A stretch of DNA of 17,470 bases, from NCBI GenBank assembly GCA_964570205.1, contig CAZMXI010000107.1, positions 1 to 17,470 of the forward strand, read 5' to 3'. This stretch comes from CAZMXI01 sp964570205. Its GTDB lineage: Bacteria; Planctomycetota; Phycisphaerae; Tepidisphaerales; Tepidisphaeraceae. The notes beneath the pieces are model-generated. The model had not been told where the DNA came from. It worked only from the letters and a program-made list of their open reading frames with translations, and searched no databases. The position numbers were made by a program, and so were the translations under genes. This document shows positions 7,170 through 15,572 of this stretch, piece after piece. Numbering within the stretch: the stretch's first letter is position 1; each line of letters begins with the position of its first letter.

Positions 7170-7646
7170 ATGAGCGAACTACGTCAGCCCCAGACGGTTC
7201 AGCCTGGACAACAACCCCAGCCGTTGCGCCCGCCGCCTTTGGCACCGCAGCCGCAAACGCCGCAGCAACCGGCGAAGATTGCACCTTTGCCGGTACAGTC
7301 CCTCAAGCAGCCGACGGCGGACTTGGATCCAATCAGCCTTGTGGATACGCCGGCGCCGAACAGCGGCGGCGCGCAATCCACGATGAGCAAGATTAAGATC
7401 AGCGCCGCCGCCACGCACGTGTCGCATACGTATACGCGACAGCCCGTGGCGACCGGACACGGAGCGATCAGGGTGCGGACATTTCACGGCCGCCTGAGCG
7501 ATGAAGGCATGGCCTTCATGGATGACAAGATCAACGAGTGGATTGACCAGCATCCCGAGGTGGAAGTCAAGTTCGTCACGACGACCATCGGGCAGTTTGA
7601 GGGCAAGATCCGTGAGCCCGCGCTGGTTGTGAACGTCTGGTATTAG
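7170..7646 (+). CDS. Small Pro/Gln-rich protein with a conserved-looking C-terminal domain
   Basis: A 158-residue protein of unknown function. Residues 1-50 are low-complexity Pro/Gln (runs such as QPGQQPQPLRPPPLAPQPQ), followed by an Asp/Ser/Ala linker. The last 60 residues form a compact domain, IRVRTFHGRLSDEGMAFMDD then KINEWIDQHPEVEVKFVTT and a final EPALVVNVWY. The alternation of strand, helix, strand, strand suggests a small alpha/beta fold. Its pattern is loosely like the sporulation protein Cse60 type of domain, but that is only a resemblance. There is no signal peptide or membrane segment, so it is probably cytoplasmic. The start at 7170 is decided by GGAGG (7161-7165); an in-frame ATG at 7101 lies inside the promoter palindrome region and is rejected. 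It is transcribed from its own promoter and followed by convergent genes. Confidence 0.85.
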   Translation: MSELRQPQTVQPGQQPQPLRPPPLAPQPQTPQQPAKIAPLPVQSLKQPTADLDPISLVDTPAPNSGGAQSTMSKIKISAAATHVSHTYTRQPVATGHGAIRVRTFHGRLSDEGMAFMDDKINEWIDQHPEVEVKFVTTTIGQFEGKIREPALVVNVWY

Positions 7647-7720
7647 GCGCAGACCGTGAATTGAGATGGAAGCCGAGGCGGCATTGGAGGTCGGCGCTGT
7701 GCCGGCGATTCCTGTTGGAC

Positions 7721-9346
7721 TCACCTGGCTTCGTGTGCGAACTGGAGAGGTTGGGGGCCGGGTTGGGTTCTGAGGGGCAGGATGATCCAGAAAGTGGCGC
7801 CCTGGCCTAGCTGACTCTGCACGCCGATTGAGCCGCCAAGAAGCTGCACGAGTTCCTTGGAGATCGAAAGGCCAAGACCCGTGCCGCTATGCTCGCGCGT
7901 GACGGAGGCGTCGATCTGGCGGAACTTCTCAAAGATGATGAGTTGCTTGTCGGGTGGTATGCCCGGGCCCTGGTCGATGACGGCGATCTTGACGTGATCG
8001 TTGCCAACTCGCTCCGCGCGGATGTCGATTCGCCCTGCCTGAGGCGAGAACTTGATTGCGTTGGACAGGAAGTTGTAGAGGACCTGCTGGAGTTTGGGCG
8101 GGTCGCTCTGAAGGATGGGGACATCACGGTCGACGGTTGCGGTGACGGAGATCTCCCTTCTCTCGGTCAGGGGCTTGATGATGCTGACCAGACCTTCAAA
8201 AAGGTCGGGCAGACTGAGGGGCTCGCTGCGCACCTCCATCTTGCCTGCCTCGATCTTGGCCAGGTCGAGCAGGTCATTAATGAGTTCCAGAAGGTTCTTG
8301 CCGCTGGACACGATATTCTGAACATAGCGGACGGCCTTGGGGTCTGCGCTGGCCGTGTCCTTGAGGAGTTCGGCAAAGCCCAGAATGGAGTTGAGCGGCG
8401 TGCGCAGCTCATGACTGACATTTGCCAGGAACTCGCTCTTCAGCCGGTTGGATTCATAGAGAGCGAGATTGCTTTCGGCAAGCTGGCCCAGCTTGAGGTC
8501 GAGGCTCTTGTTGATGGCGCGAAGTTGGTCCTCGGATTGCTGGAGGTTCTCAAGCATACGGTTAAACGTCTCGGAGAGCTGCTGGAACTCATCGCCCGTG
8601 CTGATATCGGAGCGGATGTTGAGGTTCCCCTGGGAGACCTTCTCGGCGGTCTCCTGGAGGACGCGCACGGGGCCGAGGATGAGGCGGGTGGTAATGAGGT
8701 AGAAGACGACGATGGCCAACGGACCGGCGATCATGAGGGCCAGAAAGATGATGAGACGGTTGAGGAAGACTTCCTTGGCCTCGATCTGGTAGGGAATCTG
8801 GACGCTGACCATTCCCAGGAGCGGCGCCCGGCGTGCGCCGACCTGTTCCGGCGGAATGTCGGGCACATGACACTCGATACAGGAGGACTTGGCGGACGCG
8901 TGCAGGGGCCTGATGAAGTGCACAGAGGTGGCCCCGCTGCGGTGACGCTGCGTTCGGACAATGGCGTCCGGATCGGCGTGCTGGCGGAATTCATCGAGGG
9001 CGTGGAGTTCGGCGCGGTTCATCCCCACGGTTCCGTGGCTGAGAAGGAGCAGACGTACGCCGGGTCTGTTGGGATCGGCCGGATGGGACGAGCGGGCGGC
9101 GGGTATCGTAGCCGGTGGCCCGGACGAGGAAGAGAGCCGCCGGCTCTGTTCGCGGGCGACATGTTCGGCGACGGCCCATTCGGCGAGTGTGGACGCCGTG
9201 CGCTCATTGATCTGGTGGGTGAGTTGCTCCATCCGTTGCCAGGGAACGAACAGTGCAGCGCCGATGATAAGGACGACGGCGGCGCCAAAGAGCATGCGGC
9301 ACTTGGCCGCAAGGGATATTTCAAGTTGGCCCAGGCGTCTTAGCAT
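7721..9346 (-). CDS. Sensor histidine kinase with periplasmic haem c (Tll0287/DUF3365-like) domain
   Basis: A 541-residue inner-membrane kinase. Transmembrane helix 1 is about 18-35, a periplasmic sensor region spans about 36-195, and helix 2 is about 197-219. The sensor contains FIRPLHASAKSSCIECH (144-160); CIECH is a c-type haem site as in Tll0287-like/DUF3365 sensors, so it probably reads redox state or a small gas. HAMP follows (about 217-270), then a helical stretch to about 300. The dimerisation/phosphoacceptor domain has SHELRTPLNS (His312). The ATPase part shows NFLSNAIKF (N-box, 425-433), DQGPGIP (G1, 458-464), FEKF (F-box) and GTGLGLS (G2, 488-494). No receiver domain is fused and no response regulator is adjacent, so it is an orphan kinase here. 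It lies 89 bases after the giant membrane protein gene on the same strand. No Shine-Dalgarno precedes the ATG. Confidence 0.94.
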   Translation of the reverse strand: MLRRLGQLEISLAAKCRMLFGAAVVLIIGAALFVPWQRMEQLTHQINERTASTLAEWAVAEHVAREQSRRLSSSSGPPATIPAARSSHPADPNRPGVRLLLLSHGTVGMNRAELHALDEFRQHADPDAIVRTQRHRSGATSVHFIRPLHASAKSSCIECHVPDIPPEQVGARRAPLLGMVSVQIPYQIEAKEVFLNRLIIFLALMIAGPLAIVVFYLITTRLILGPVRVLQETAEKVSQGNLNIRSDISTGDEFQQLSETFNRMLENLQQSEDQLRAINKSLDLKLGQLAESNLALYESNRLKSEFLANVSHELRTPLNSILGFAELLKDTASADPKAVRYVQNIVSSGKNLLELINDLLDLAKIEAGKMEVRSEPLSLPDLFEGLVSIIKPLTERREISVTATVDRDVPILQSDPPKLQQVLYNFLSNAIKFSPQAGRIDIRAERVGNDHVKIAVIDQGPGIPPDKQLIIFEKFRQIDASVTREHSGTGLGLSISKELVQLLGGSIGVQSQLGQGATFWIILPLRTQPGPQPLQFAHEAR

Positions 9347-9355
9347 TCGCAGGGT

Positions 9356-9383
9356 ATTCTAACCGCAGCAGGGCTGTTGCCCA
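9356..9383 (-). promoter_or_regulatory. Possible promoter of the haem-sensor kinase gene
   Basis: On the minus strand TAGAAT (9361-9356, five of six) follows TGGGCA (9383-9378, four of six) by 16 bases. Initiation would fall near 9349, only a few bases before the ATG at 9346, which would make a leaderless or nearly leaderless transcript. That would fit the missing Shine-Dalgarno. The kinase may instead be read through from the upstream giant gene. Confidence 0.27.
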
Positions 9384-9435
9384 GTCAGCCGCTGCCTCGC
9401 GGTAACTCAGGGAGCGGAGCGTGACAGGAATCGCA

Positions 9436-12400
9436 TCACGGTTCCCATTCCTTCAGACCATCTACCAGCTTGAGCATCTGGGCTCGCTTCTGCTCGAACA
9501 GCGCGAAAACAACGACGATGACCATGCCGAGCGCAAGGCCGGCGACGAGCCAGGGCCAGCTTGCATGCACTTGCTGGGCTGCATAGCGGATCATGGCTGC
9601 GATGGAGACGAGGAGAAAGACGCCGCCGAGGAAGAGGAACGACTGCACGCGCAGAAGGATGCCCGCCATGACGCCGAGCACGGAGAGCATAGCGAGCACA
9701 AGCGGCAGCCATGGCGAATTCGTGTTCAACCATATCTCAGCCGTGGAGGAAATATAGACGGTCATCAGGCTGACGTAACGGATGGTCTTCATCGCGTCGG
9801 CGCTGAGGCGATCTCGGTTGAGATAGGCGGCGGCCAGAATCGACAGGGCGGGCGGGATGAGCCAGAGCTGGGGGTGCTCAGTCAGGCTGAGGCCTCTGGC
9901 GTGGTGGAGCAGGTACCACAGCGCGCCGTTACCGGCGAGGGCGGCCATCAGGCCGAACCAGAATGACCGCCGCAGGTGCGCCAGCATGCCATAGAGCAGA
10001 CCCGAGATCAGCAGCACAATGCCGTAGTTGACGTACTGCTGGTGCGTCCAGACGGAGCCCAGCAGCCAGTAAGTGGTGATGGGAAAGAGCGGGAAGAACG
10101 CCGCCGAGTTCTCCAGGGGCTCGGCCAGGACCAGGCGGTTCTGGCGGCGGAACAGCTCACTCAGTCCAGCGCCCAGAAAAGCGAGCGGCAGGACAATCAA
10201 TGGCCAGAAGCGGGTCCAGATGGCGACGTTGAAAAGGTCCGGCTTGCAGAGCTTGGCATGGACGAACAACAGGACGAGCAGGAGTTCGGCGGCGTAGATG
10301 TAGGCGGTGCGGCCGCGCTCGGAGAGGTCGAACGGATCGCGGCCGGGGATGATGGCGCAGGCCACCGATGTCGCGGCCAGCGCGGCGAGCGCGGCCGCGA
10401 CGGCAATCATCGCCCAGATCGCCATGGGCACGCCAGCGCCGGTTTCGGCGGCCAGGCGCGCATCGTACATGGTGGCTTCGGTCGAAAGCACAGCGAGCAT
10501 CATGACCATCGCGCTGGCGGCCGCTATGGGGGTCAGCCGCCTTGCAGCATCCGTCCAAGCGTTCTGTCGATTAAGGCACTTGACCAGCCCGATGGCGAAG
10601 AAAGCCGATATGGCGGCCAGGGCAAGCATCGCGATGACCATGCGGTCCAGCGCCAGGTTGCGGGCGGCCGGGTGGAGCCATGCCCAGCCCCAGAGGATCG
10701 CGCCCAGGGCCCCGACGGCGAGAGTGGCTTGGCGCAGGCGCGAGTTGTCCTGGTCGTGGGCGACCAGGCCGATGCCGACGGCCTGGGCGATGATGGCGGT
10801 GGCGGCGGCAAGCCGAGCGAGAAGCGGAGGGATGATCTCAACGGGGCTCTCCAGGAAAAGCACGAGCCAGCCAGCGAGGATGACGACGGCAGCGCTCTGC
10901 AGGAGGAGAACCGGGATGAACCAGCGGCTGCGGCCGGTGAGCCAAGATTCGCGCACGGGAACGCCGGACCGCTCGGCGAGCTGGGCGAGCCACAGCCGGA
11001 CGCTCTGAACATGGCCAGCGAGGACTGACAGGGCCGTCAGAAACATCAGGGCGGCGAAGATGAGCGTTTCCTTGTTCCAGTTGGTGTAAACCAGGATGGC
11101 AGCGCCGAGGGATATGACCGCCAGGTAGATGCCGGCGATGGCGTACTTGGCTTCGATATCCCAGAGGCACGCGAACAGGAGAATGAGACTCGCGGCCGCG
11201 GCGGCGCAGTGAAGGCTGAGGGCAACCTGCTGGGTGGAACCGAACAGGTGCGCCAGGAGCAGCAGCGATGTGGGCACCAGGGGGGCGGCGACGGAGAGTA
11301 TGGCCGTGACATGGTGGAAGGCAAGGCCCTTCAAGCGAACCACATCGTGGCGCTGCGGGCGGACGATGACCAGTTCGATCCACAGGGCAATCAGCCCGAA
11401 GCCTGCGAAGATGATGGCATTGAGATAGACCATCTCGAACGGGGCCATGCGCGTTGCCAGTGCGCTATTGGCGAACCAGATGCTGGCTGCGAGGTTGACC
11501 AGGATGCCGGCGGGATAGAGCCACCGGCCGCGCAACGTCCAGACGGTCAGGCCGACTGAAAGGAGGCTGGCGGCGAACATGCCGCAGGCACTCCAGCCCC
11601 AGTCTTCGCCGGGCATCGCTATCGCTGAAAGGGGAATGGCCAGAGAGCCGAACAGGGCGGTCCATAGGGTGATCGACTGGCGGCAGTCGCTCCAGCCGAG
11701 GGCCTTTGTCACAGCGCCGCCGCTTGCGGGGTCGGCGTCATCGCCGCCAAACCTGGCAATCAAGCCGATGCCGAGCATCAGCCAGCCCGAGGCAAGTCGA
11801 GCGACCAGAAGCGTGTGGCTACCTGATAGTGATCTCGCCGGCGAGGCGCTGGCCGCCGTGAGTGCCGCCAGCGAGCCGGTAATCAGGATGGCTGTGAACA
11901 GAAACCCGAGAGGAATGCGCCGGCCATTCATCCACAACATCCAGACGAATGCCACCCCGATCACGGGCCACGCGATCCAGCCGGTTTGGCAGACAGCGGT
12001 GGCCCGGGCGGGGTCGATGTGCCGTTGGAATATCAGAGCAAACTCGGTGGAACCCAGAATTGCCAGCAGGGCGGCGAAGCCAAGAGACAGGTAGAAGATC
12101 AGCAGCGCAGGCGTGCGCGTCTGTGGCTGGGGAACGGCTGGAATGCTCCATCTCATGATGGCCAGCCAGCCGATGGAGTACAACGCCATCGCGGCGGCGT
12201 TCAACTGGGTGATGTGTATCCATTGGGCAGCATCCAGGGCATGCCCGACGGTGACGAGCCGCAGGATGTAGCCGAGCGTGACTGTCAGGTTCAGCGCCAG
12301 GCCGCCAGCAAAGGCGAACTCCGAAGAACGTTCGCGGACAGCGTAGCCGACCAGCACGGCGATAAGGCCGGCCAGCGGCGTGACGTAGTTGATGGCGCTG

Positions 12401-15324
12401 CCCATTTGGCCGAAAGGCGAGGATGCAATGGGGCCGCGCGGGGTGTAGCCGGTGATGGTCTGCATGGCCGGCCAGATCGTGAGGATGAGGATTGGGCCGG
12501 CTGTGAACGTGAGGAGCAACCCTTTGGCAACATGAAGGCGCCGGGCAATCCGCCGGCCGTGAGCCCACCAGATCGGGATGGAGGCGGCGGCCAGAAGGAT
12601 GGCGGCGGCCCAGCGATAGGCCGAGGCGGCTGCGGATTCGGCCTGCCATTGGGCGGCAAACAGCGGACAGGCGCAGGCAAGTGTCACGGCTGCGAAAGGC
12701 AGGGCAGCGGGTTCGCCGTTCTGCCAATGATCGGCAATGTAGACAGCCAGAAGCAAAGCGAGCAGCACCCAGGATGCTGCGCCGGCCGCAAGGGCATGGC
12801 CAGGCGGCGGCTCGACCGTGGCGATGGCTGCGGGAGTGAGCTCGCTGGCGATGCCGGGCAGGACGGCGTGGATGCCGAGGTAGGCAAGTGCAAAGAGAAG
12901 CACATAGGCTACCCCTCGATCCAAGCTGGGGCTGATGGCGTAAATGAGGCGAGAGGCGGAATTGTCAGCTTGGGGGGAAATACCGAAGCGGCGGAGGATG
13001 CCGCGCACGGCCATCCACGTGCAACTCAGGGTGGCAAGGGCGATGAACTGGAACTGAAGGGCTCGGATATCCAGCAGCGGCTGTTGAAGCTGCCGGAACC
13101 ACTCGCGACTTTCGAGGAAAGCGACGCTGGCGAGCGCAATGGCGGCCGTCAGTGCCAACTGGAAGGCGGCGAAGATGATGGGCCAGGTGTCGGCGATACC
13201 TGTAGCCAGGAACACACCGGCGATCCAGGCGGCGAAAGCCGCCATGCCGGCGTAACTGGGTTCCCAGTGCCCGGATGAAACCTTCGAGCCGGCCATGACG
13301 ATGGCGGCGACGATGGCGGTGGTGATGCCGGCGGAGCTCGTGGGCCGGCAGTATGCATCACGAAGACGGCCGCTGGCGAAGCGGGCGGCGAGGGCGATCA
13401 CCGCCATGATCGATGCGTGGATGAGCAGCGCGATAGTCCATCGCTGATCGGCACAGCAAAAGTCGGGATAGCGAAATACGATGCCCTGGACGATGGCGAT
13501 GGCAGCAAGGACGGCCGCAGCCCATGTGACCGGCGCAGAGCCGATTGCAGCGGCGACCGCCAGGGCCGTCGCCGCATAGAAGGTGAAGACCCATGTGGCG
13601 CCATGGTCTTCGGCGCGGCCGATGCCGTAATAGCCTGCGAGGACCATGCTGACGATGGCGAAGATGACTCCACCGATGCCGTAGAAGAAGGCGTGGCGAT
13701 CTCGTTTCAGATGGGCGAGGCTTGCCGCCGTCGTGCCGACAACAGTGACAAGACCGACCAGGCCGGCGCCGGTGTCGGCGGAGATGAGGGTGCGAACGAG
13801 GTGGGGCTCATCCTCTGTCGACCATTCCATGTGCCCGAATGAGAGGTGGTAGGCGAGGATGTACGCCACGGCGAGGCACGGCAAGGCAAGCAGATGGGTC
13901 GCCGGGATGCGCCACACAACGGCGATGGCGGACAGCGCAGCGAAGCCAAAGAGGCCAGCGGCGAACATGGCCGCGGGCGAAGGCCAGCTCAGGAGCATCC
14001 CGGCGAAAAGAGTCAGGGCGCCGACGATGCCGACGGACGTAGCCGCGGTGCGCATGCTGGCGAGTTCCCTTGCTTCCAGCCGTCGCCAGAGGAACATGCC
14101 GACGGCCAGGCAAGGCAGGCCGGCGATGCTGAGTGCAGGGGCGATGCGGTGAACGGCGAGGGTCCAGTCACCGGCGCTGTGGGCGAGCGCGCCCAGGGCC
14201 AGCAGCATGGCTGCGGTGTTCAAGCCGAGAATCCGGAATAGGCTGGCGGATTCGGCGGCGCCGACGCGATCAGCGCGCCCGGCGTAAACCAGTGCCCAGC
14301 CGGTGGATGCCAGGTAGATCGCAAGGGGAAGAGCGGCAACGGCGAGCAGAGGTGTAACGGCCATGTCAGGGCCGACGAGGCGGTGAATCGCGGCCTGCGT
14401 GGCGGAGATGCCGACCAGACCCACGGCCATCGGCAAGGGGCGGAAACGCTCGGAGGTTCCTTGACCATCAGGAGACCTCGTCAGAACACCCGCTGCGAGA
14501 AGAGCGAGCAAGCCGAAGATGAGGATATCCGCGATTTCGCCTACTGTCGCGACGGTCTGGGCGATCCCGCCTTCTGAGAGGGCGCCGATCGCGAGATAAT
14601 TCAGCGGAACCAGCAGCATTGCCACAAGCAGCGTGCCGCGGCTCGTCATGGGGAGCTTCCAGCGATGATGGGTATACAGGCCGACGCCAAACACCGCTGC
14701 GGTGACGGAGGTGAACAGGCCGTACTTGAACAGCGCATGCTGGTTGATGGCCTGCCAGAAGGTGATGACCAGCGCCATGGCGCATCCGACGATGAGCGCA
14801 CCTCCGACGAGTTCCCCCCAACGGATGTTGCTCTCGGCCATAAATGCGCTGAGAACCTCATTCATCGGCCGACGTGGGGTGCGTGGCTGGCCGGTTGGCC
14901 CGATTGGACGGGGCTCGGCGGAAAGCACCGCGCGTGGTGTTGGGGGCAGCGGCGGCGGGGCAATCGCTTCATCGCTTGCGGGGGCGTTGCCCACGATGGC
15001 GGATTCGGCATGAGGGACTGGCGGTGTCGCGACCAACAGGACGTCGGGAACTGGCGGACGCATGGCCGCATGCTGGCGGTCGAAAGCGATGGTTATCCGG
15101 TCAGCGGTATCGACATCGATGAGGCCGGCCATGTACAGTGCGTGGACCCGGCGGCGGGCGATGGCGACTTCGTCGAGTGGCCCCACGCGAGCTTCCGGAA
15201 CTCCTGGCTGCTTCTTGCCCGAGCGGAGGAGGGCGGCGATCAGCAGCCAAAGGGCATGCCCAACCACGGTCACCAGAAGCAGGATCAGGAGAAGCGCCCC
15301 GACGATTGTGCATAGCTCGGCCAT
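9436..15324 (-). CDS. Giant polytopic membrane protein, about 1,960 residues (DUF2339/DUF2157-like)
   Basis: By eye I count roughly 55 hydrophobic segments, almost without soluble domains. The N-terminus has one membrane helix (about 11-35). After it comes a charged helical hairpin (about 50-85, VHALYMAGLIDVDTADRI) reminiscent of a SHOCT-type module, then a Pro-rich linker (about 90-155). Next is MNEVLSAFMAESNIRWGELV (about 156-175), where the helix array starts. The NIRWGELVGG entry and the C-terminal repeated hydrophobic pairs recall DUF2339/DUF2157 membrane proteins, but those are usually far shorter. No transporter signature, active-site motif or nucleotide-binding site is evident. The function is unknown; envelope transport, flipping or glycan synthesis are only guesses. 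The start is uncertain: ATG at 15324 is chosen, and an in-frame GTG lies two codons earlier at 15330; neither has a clear Shine-Dalgarno. Long antisense open frames here are shadows. The haem-sensor kinase gene follows 89 bases downstream. Confidence 0.88.
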   Translation of the reverse strand: MAELCTIVGALLLILLLVTVVGHALWLLIAALLRSGKKQPGVPEARVGPLDEVAIARRRVHALYMAGLIDVDTADRITIAFDRQHAAMRPPVPDVLLVATPPVPHAESAIVGNAPASDEAIAPPPLPPTPRAVLSAEPRPIGPTGQPRTPRRPMNEVLSAFMAESNIRWGELVGGALIVGCAMALVITFWQAINQHALFKYGLFTSVTAAVFGVGLYTHHRWKLPMTSRGTLLVAMLLVPLNYLAIGALSEGGIAQTVATVGEIADILIFGLLALLAAGVLTRSPDGQGTSERFRPLPMAVGLVGISATQAAIHRLVGPDMAVTPLLAVAALPLAIYLASTGWALVYAGRADRVGAAESASLFRILGLNTAAMLLALGALAHSAGDWTLAVHRIAPALSIAGLPCLAVGMFLWRRLEARELASMRTAATSVGIVGALTLFAGMLLSWPSPAAMFAAGLFGFAALSAIAVVWRIPATHLLALPCLAVAYILAYHLSFGHMEWSTEDEPHLVRTLISADTGAGLVGLVTVVGTTAASLAHLKRDRHAFFYGIGGVIFAIVSMVLAGYYGIGRAEDHGATWVFTFYAATALAVAAAIGSAPVTWAAAVLAAIAIVQGIVFRYPDFCCADQRWTIALLIHASIMAVIALAARFASGRLRDAYCRPTSSAGITTAIVAAIVMAGSKVSSGHWEPSYAGMAAFAAWIAGVFLATGIADTWPIIFAAFQLALTAAIALASVAFLESREWFRQLQQPLLDIRALQFQFIALATLSCTWMAVRGILRRFGISPQADNSASRLIYAISPSLDRGVAYVLLFALAYLGIHAVLPGIASELTPAAIATVEPPPGHALAAGAASWVLLALLLAVYIADHWQNGEPAALPFAAVTLACACPLFAAQWQAESAAASAYRWAAAILLAAASIPIWWAHGRRIARRLHVAKGLLLTFTAGPILILTIWPAMQTITGYTPRGPIASSPFGQMGSAINYVTPLAGLIAVLVGYAVRERSSEFAFAGGLALNLTVTLGYILRLVTVGHALDAAQWIHITQLNAAAMALYSIGWLAIMRWSIPAVPQPQTRTPALLIFYLSLGFAALLAILGSTEFALIFQRHIDPARATAVCQTGWIAWPVIGVAFVWMLWMNGRRIPLGFLFTAILITGSLAALTAASASPARSLSGSHTLLVARLASGWLMLGIGLIARFGGDDADPASGGAVTKALGWSDCRQSITLWTALFGSLAIPLSAIAMPGEDWGWSACGMFAASLLSVGLTVWTLRGRWLYPAGILVNLAASIWFANSALATRMAPFEMVYLNAIIFAGFGLIALWIELVIVRPQRHDVVRLKGLAFHHVTAILSVAAPLVPTSLLLLAHLFGSTQQVALSLHCAAAAASLILLFACLWDIEAKYAIAGIYLAVISLGAAILVYTNWNKETLIFAALMFLTALSVLAGHVQSVRLWLAQLAERSGVPVRESWLTGRSRWFIPVLLLQSAAVVILAGWLVLFLESPVEIIPPLLARLAAATAIIAQAVGIGLVAHDQDNSRLRQATLAVGALGAILWGWAWLHPAARNLALDRMVIAMLALAAISAFFAIGLVKCLNRQNAWTDAARRLTPIAAASAMVMMLAVLSTEATMYDARLAAETGAGVPMAIWAMIAVAAALAALAATSVACAIIPGRDPFDLSERGRTAYIYAAELLLVLLFVHAKLCKPDLFNVAIWTRFWPLIVLPLAFLGAGLSELFRRQNRLVLAEPLENSAAFFPLFPITTYWLLGSVWTHQQYVNYGIVLLISGLLYGMLAHLRRSFWFGLMAALAGNGALWYLLHHARGLSLTEHPQLWLIPPALSILAAAYLNRDRLSADAMKTIRYVSLMTVYISSTAEIWLNTNSPWLPLVLAMLSVLGVMAGILLRVQSFLFLGGVFLLVSIAAMIRYAAQQVHASWPWLVAGLALGMVIVVVFALFEQKRAQMLKLVDGLKEWEP

Positions 15325-15409
15325 AACCACCCCGGCTGCTGAGAACCGCCTCTACCCTTTGCATGCGGTATGCCGGCACGGATTGGGTTGCTCGTCGTGA
15401 TGCAACTCA

Positions 15410-15438
15410 ATTCTATACAGTATGTTGTGTATTGAACA
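15410..15438 (-). promoter_or_regulatory. Possible promoter of the giant membrane protein gene
   Basis: In a marked AT-rich island, the minus strand reads TAGAAT (15415-15410), overlapping TATAGA (15417-15412). A weak -35, TGTTCA (15438-15433, three of six), lies 17 bases upstream. Initiation near 15404 would give a leader of about 80 bases. The -35 falls within an inverted repeat, TGTGT (15426-15430) and ACACA (15436-15440), that could bind a regulator. Confidence 0.32.
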
Positions 15439-15463
15439 CATTGTCGCCAGCTTCCCCTGAGGT

Positions 15464-15481
15464 CAGCGTTCGACAGCGTTC
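15464..15481. repeat. Direct repeat CAGCGTTC with 10-bp period
   Basis: CAGCGTTC occurs at 15464-15471 and again at 15474-15481, exactly one helical turn apart. It lies about 50 bases upstream of the candidate -10 of the giant membrane protein gene, a position typical of activator sites. It could also be chance in a 240-base gap. Confidence 0.45.
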
Positions 15482-15505
15482 ATTGTCCGGAGGCGCGCAT
15501 TGAAT

Positions 15506-15521
15506 GTCCAGCAACGTCCAG
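15506..15521. repeat. Direct repeat GTCCAG with 10-bp period
   Basis: GTCCAG at 15506-15511 and 15516-15521, again ten bases apart. A shorter copy of the surrounding CATTG..TCC pattern occurs at 15481-15488. It lies in the same sdhA-to-giant-gene gap as the CAGCGTTC repeat. Confidence 0.35.
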
Positions 15522-15534
15522 AAGCATGGCGCAC

Positions 15535-15555
15535 GCCTGTTCCCCTGGGACAGGC
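15535..15555 (-). terminator. Stem-loop just after the succinate dehydrogenase flavoprotein gene
   Basis: Arms GCCTGT (15535-15540) and ACAGGC (15550-15555) enclose CCC and GGG that extend the stem past a one-base bulge. The hairpin begins 17 bases beyond the sdhA stop codon. No T-run follows on either strand, so it would be an atypical terminator or an mRNA-end protecting structure. Confidence 0.33.
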
Positions 15556-15572
15556 CGGATTGACGAGGGCAA

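Noticed and set aside
7690..7715. Partial inverted sequence between the convergent small-protein and kinase genes, considered as a shared terminator
   Set aside because: Only about four base pairs can form without bulges and there is no T-run on either side.
7889..9343. Plus-strand open frame of 484 codons antisense to the histidine kinase
   Set aside because: The minus strand encodes every canonical kinase box in order, so the antisense frame is a by-product of codon use.
9976..11028. Plus-strand open frame of 350 codons opposite the same gene
   Set aside because: Same reason: Asp/Gly/Arg/Gln-rich low-complexity translation with no domain, fully inside the continuous membrane-protein frame.
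11986..13278. Long plus-strand open frame of 430 codons opposite the giant membrane protein gene
   Set aside because: Its composition (Gly, Arg, Asp and Gln rich, no fold-like hydrophobic pattern) is that of a GC-rich antisense shadow. The minus-strand frame has coherent membrane helices throughout.
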